Assembly (NCBI GenBank): GCA_007121975.1
Contig: SKJO01000020.1
Location: 1 to 5,538 of the forward strand
Length of the DNA stretch: 5,538 nucleotides
From: Nitriliruptoraceae bacterium
GTDB lineage: Bacteria > Actinomycetota > Nitriliruptoria > Nitriliruptorales > Nitriliruptoraceae
Direction: 5' to 3'
In this document: one piece after another, positions 4,703 to 5,538 of the stretch
How positions within the stretch are numbered: position 1 is the stretch's first letter
Layout of the letters: each line of letters starts with the position of its first letter
Notes under the pieces: model-generated
Told to the model about the DNA's origin: nothing
The model's database searches: none
The model's input: only the letters and a program-made list of their open reading frames with translations
Made by a program: the position numbers and the translations under genes

Positions 4703-5538
4703 GTGCGCAACGTGTTCTCGATCGTGCTGGCCGGAGGCGAGGGGCGGCGCCTGGCACCCCTGACCGCGGACCGGGCCAAGCCGGCGGTGCCCTTCGGGGG
4801 CGTGTACCGCCTGATCGACTTCCCCCTGTCCAACCTGGTCAACGCCGGCTTCACCCGCATCGCGGTGCTCACGCAGTACAAGAGCCACAGCCTCGACCGG
4901 CACATCAGCGTGACCTGGCGGCTCTCGCCGTTGCTGGGCAACTACGTCACGCCGGTCCCGGCGCAGATGCGCCGCGGGCCCCACTGGTTCATGGGCTCGG
5001 CCGACGCGATCTTCCAGAACCTCAACCTGCTGCGCGACGAGCGGCCCGAGCACGTCATCGTGCTCGGGGCCGACAACATCTACCGTCTCGATCCCCGCGA
5101 GGTCGTGCACGAGCACATCGCGTCCGGGGCCGGGGTGACGGTCATGGGCATCCGGGCCCCGATCGAGCTCGCCGATCAGTTCGGGGTGATCGAGGCCGAC
5201 CCGACCGAGCCGACACGGATCTCCGCGTTCCGGGAGAAGCCCATCGACGCGGTCGGGCTGCCCGACGATCCCAGCAAGGTCTACGCCTCGATGGGCAACT
5301 ACGTGTTCTCCACCGAGGCGCTGATCGAGGCCGTCAACCGGGATGCCGAGAACGAGGAATCCCGGCATGACGTCGGGGGCAACCTCATCCCCGCGCTGGT
5401 CGATGCCGGCGACGCCCGGGTCTATGACTTCTCCAACCACCACGTGCCCGGTGAGTCCGAGCGCGACCACGGCTACTGGCGCGACGTCGGCTCGCTCGAC
5501 GCCTACCACGCCGCCAACATGGACCTGATCTCGGTGCA
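4703..5538 (+). CDS. glgC: glucose-1-phosphate adenylyltransferase (ADP-glucose pyrophosphorylase), 3' truncated
   Basis: The first 278 residues of GlgC, which makes ADP-glucose from ATP and glucose-1-phosphate, the committed and usually allosterically controlled step of bacterial glycogen synthesis in the cytoplasm. The nucleotidyltransferase domain shows LAGGEGRRLAPLT (9-21), AKPAVPFGG (25-33) and RLIDFPLSN (36-44). HWFMGSADAIFQN (94-106) follows, then VLGADNIYRLDP (120-131, with catalytic-type Asp124), FREKP (176-180, Lys179 at the sugar-phosphate position), ASMGNYVF (195-202), HDVGGNLIP (222-230) and GYWRDVGSLDAY (257-268). Asn125 replaces the histidine common in the GDH/ADH motif. The family is about 400-430 residues long, so roughly 130 residues are missing, including the C-terminal beta-helix domain. 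The cut is the window edge, not a mutation. The GTG start is supported by GAGGG at 4692-4696 and an in-frame stop just upstream. It is divergent from the deacetylase gene. Confidence 0.95.
   Translation, partial: MRNVFSIVLAGGEGRRLAPLTADRAKPAVPFGGVYRLIDFPLSNLVNAGFTRIAVLTQYKSHSLDRHISVTWRLSPLLGNYVTPVPAQMRRGPHWFMGSADAIFQNLNLLRDERPEHVIVLGADNIYRLDPREVVHEHIASGAGVTVMGIRAPIELADQFGVIEADPTEPTRISAFREKPIDAVGLPDDPSKVYASMGNYVFSTEALIEAVNRDAENEESRHDVGGNLIPALVDAGDARVYDFSNHHVPGESERDHGYWRDVGSLDAYHAANMDLISV

Noticed and set aside
4596..4757. N-terminal extension of the deacetylase from 4757
   Set aside because: It would overlap the glgC promoter and first codons, and its sequence is unlike M20 enzymes. ATG 4595 has AAGGAG at the right spacing.
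4667..5509. A 280-codon minus-strand open frame opposite glgC
   Set aside because: The plus strand encodes unmistakable GlgC. The antisense product has no recognisable family.

Overview
The window is a compact, very GC-rich stretch (roughly 70% or more by eye). It has strong G/C preference at third codon positions, GTG as well as ATG starts, and clear purine-rich ribosome binding sites. Together with the protein sequences, this points to a high-GC Actinomycetota chromosome. I cannot name the genus. I saw no insertion sequence, phage gene, CRISPR array, tRNA or rRNA, so this looks like ordinary chromosomal housekeeping and accessory metabolism rather than a mobile island.

There are six supported protein genes in a mixed-strand layout. 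On the left, a dienelactone-hydrolase-like alpha/beta hydrolase (106-756, +) converges with a YbaK/EbsC-type aminoacyl-tRNA deacylase (769-1248, -). After a 211-base divergent spacer comes the most interesting gene (1460-2905, +), a fusion of an ADP-ribosylglycohydrolase domain with a C-terminal dual-specificity-type protein phosphatase domain. Both domains keep their catalytic motifs. It converges, with a 22-base gap, on a minus-strand pair. In transcription order that pair is an ArgE-type M20 deacetylase (4595-3447) followed after 9 bases by a gamma-class carbonic-anhydrase-like hexapeptide-repeat protein (3437-2928). A 107-base divergent spacer with a perfect 13-base inverted repeat separates this pair from glgC (ADP-glucose pyrophosphorylase, GTG start at 4703), which runs off the right edge.

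The genes do not form one obvious pathway. The only convincing co-transcribed unit is the deacetylase and carbonic-anhydrase-like pair, where the Shine-Dalgarno of the second gene overlaps the stop codon of the first. glgC is the entry point to glycogen synthesis and has no glycogen partner visible here. The fusion protein joins two modification-removing activities, de-ADP-ribosylation and dephosphorylation, in one chain and is the best candidate for uncharacterised biology. I found no strong intrinsic terminator in either convergent gap.
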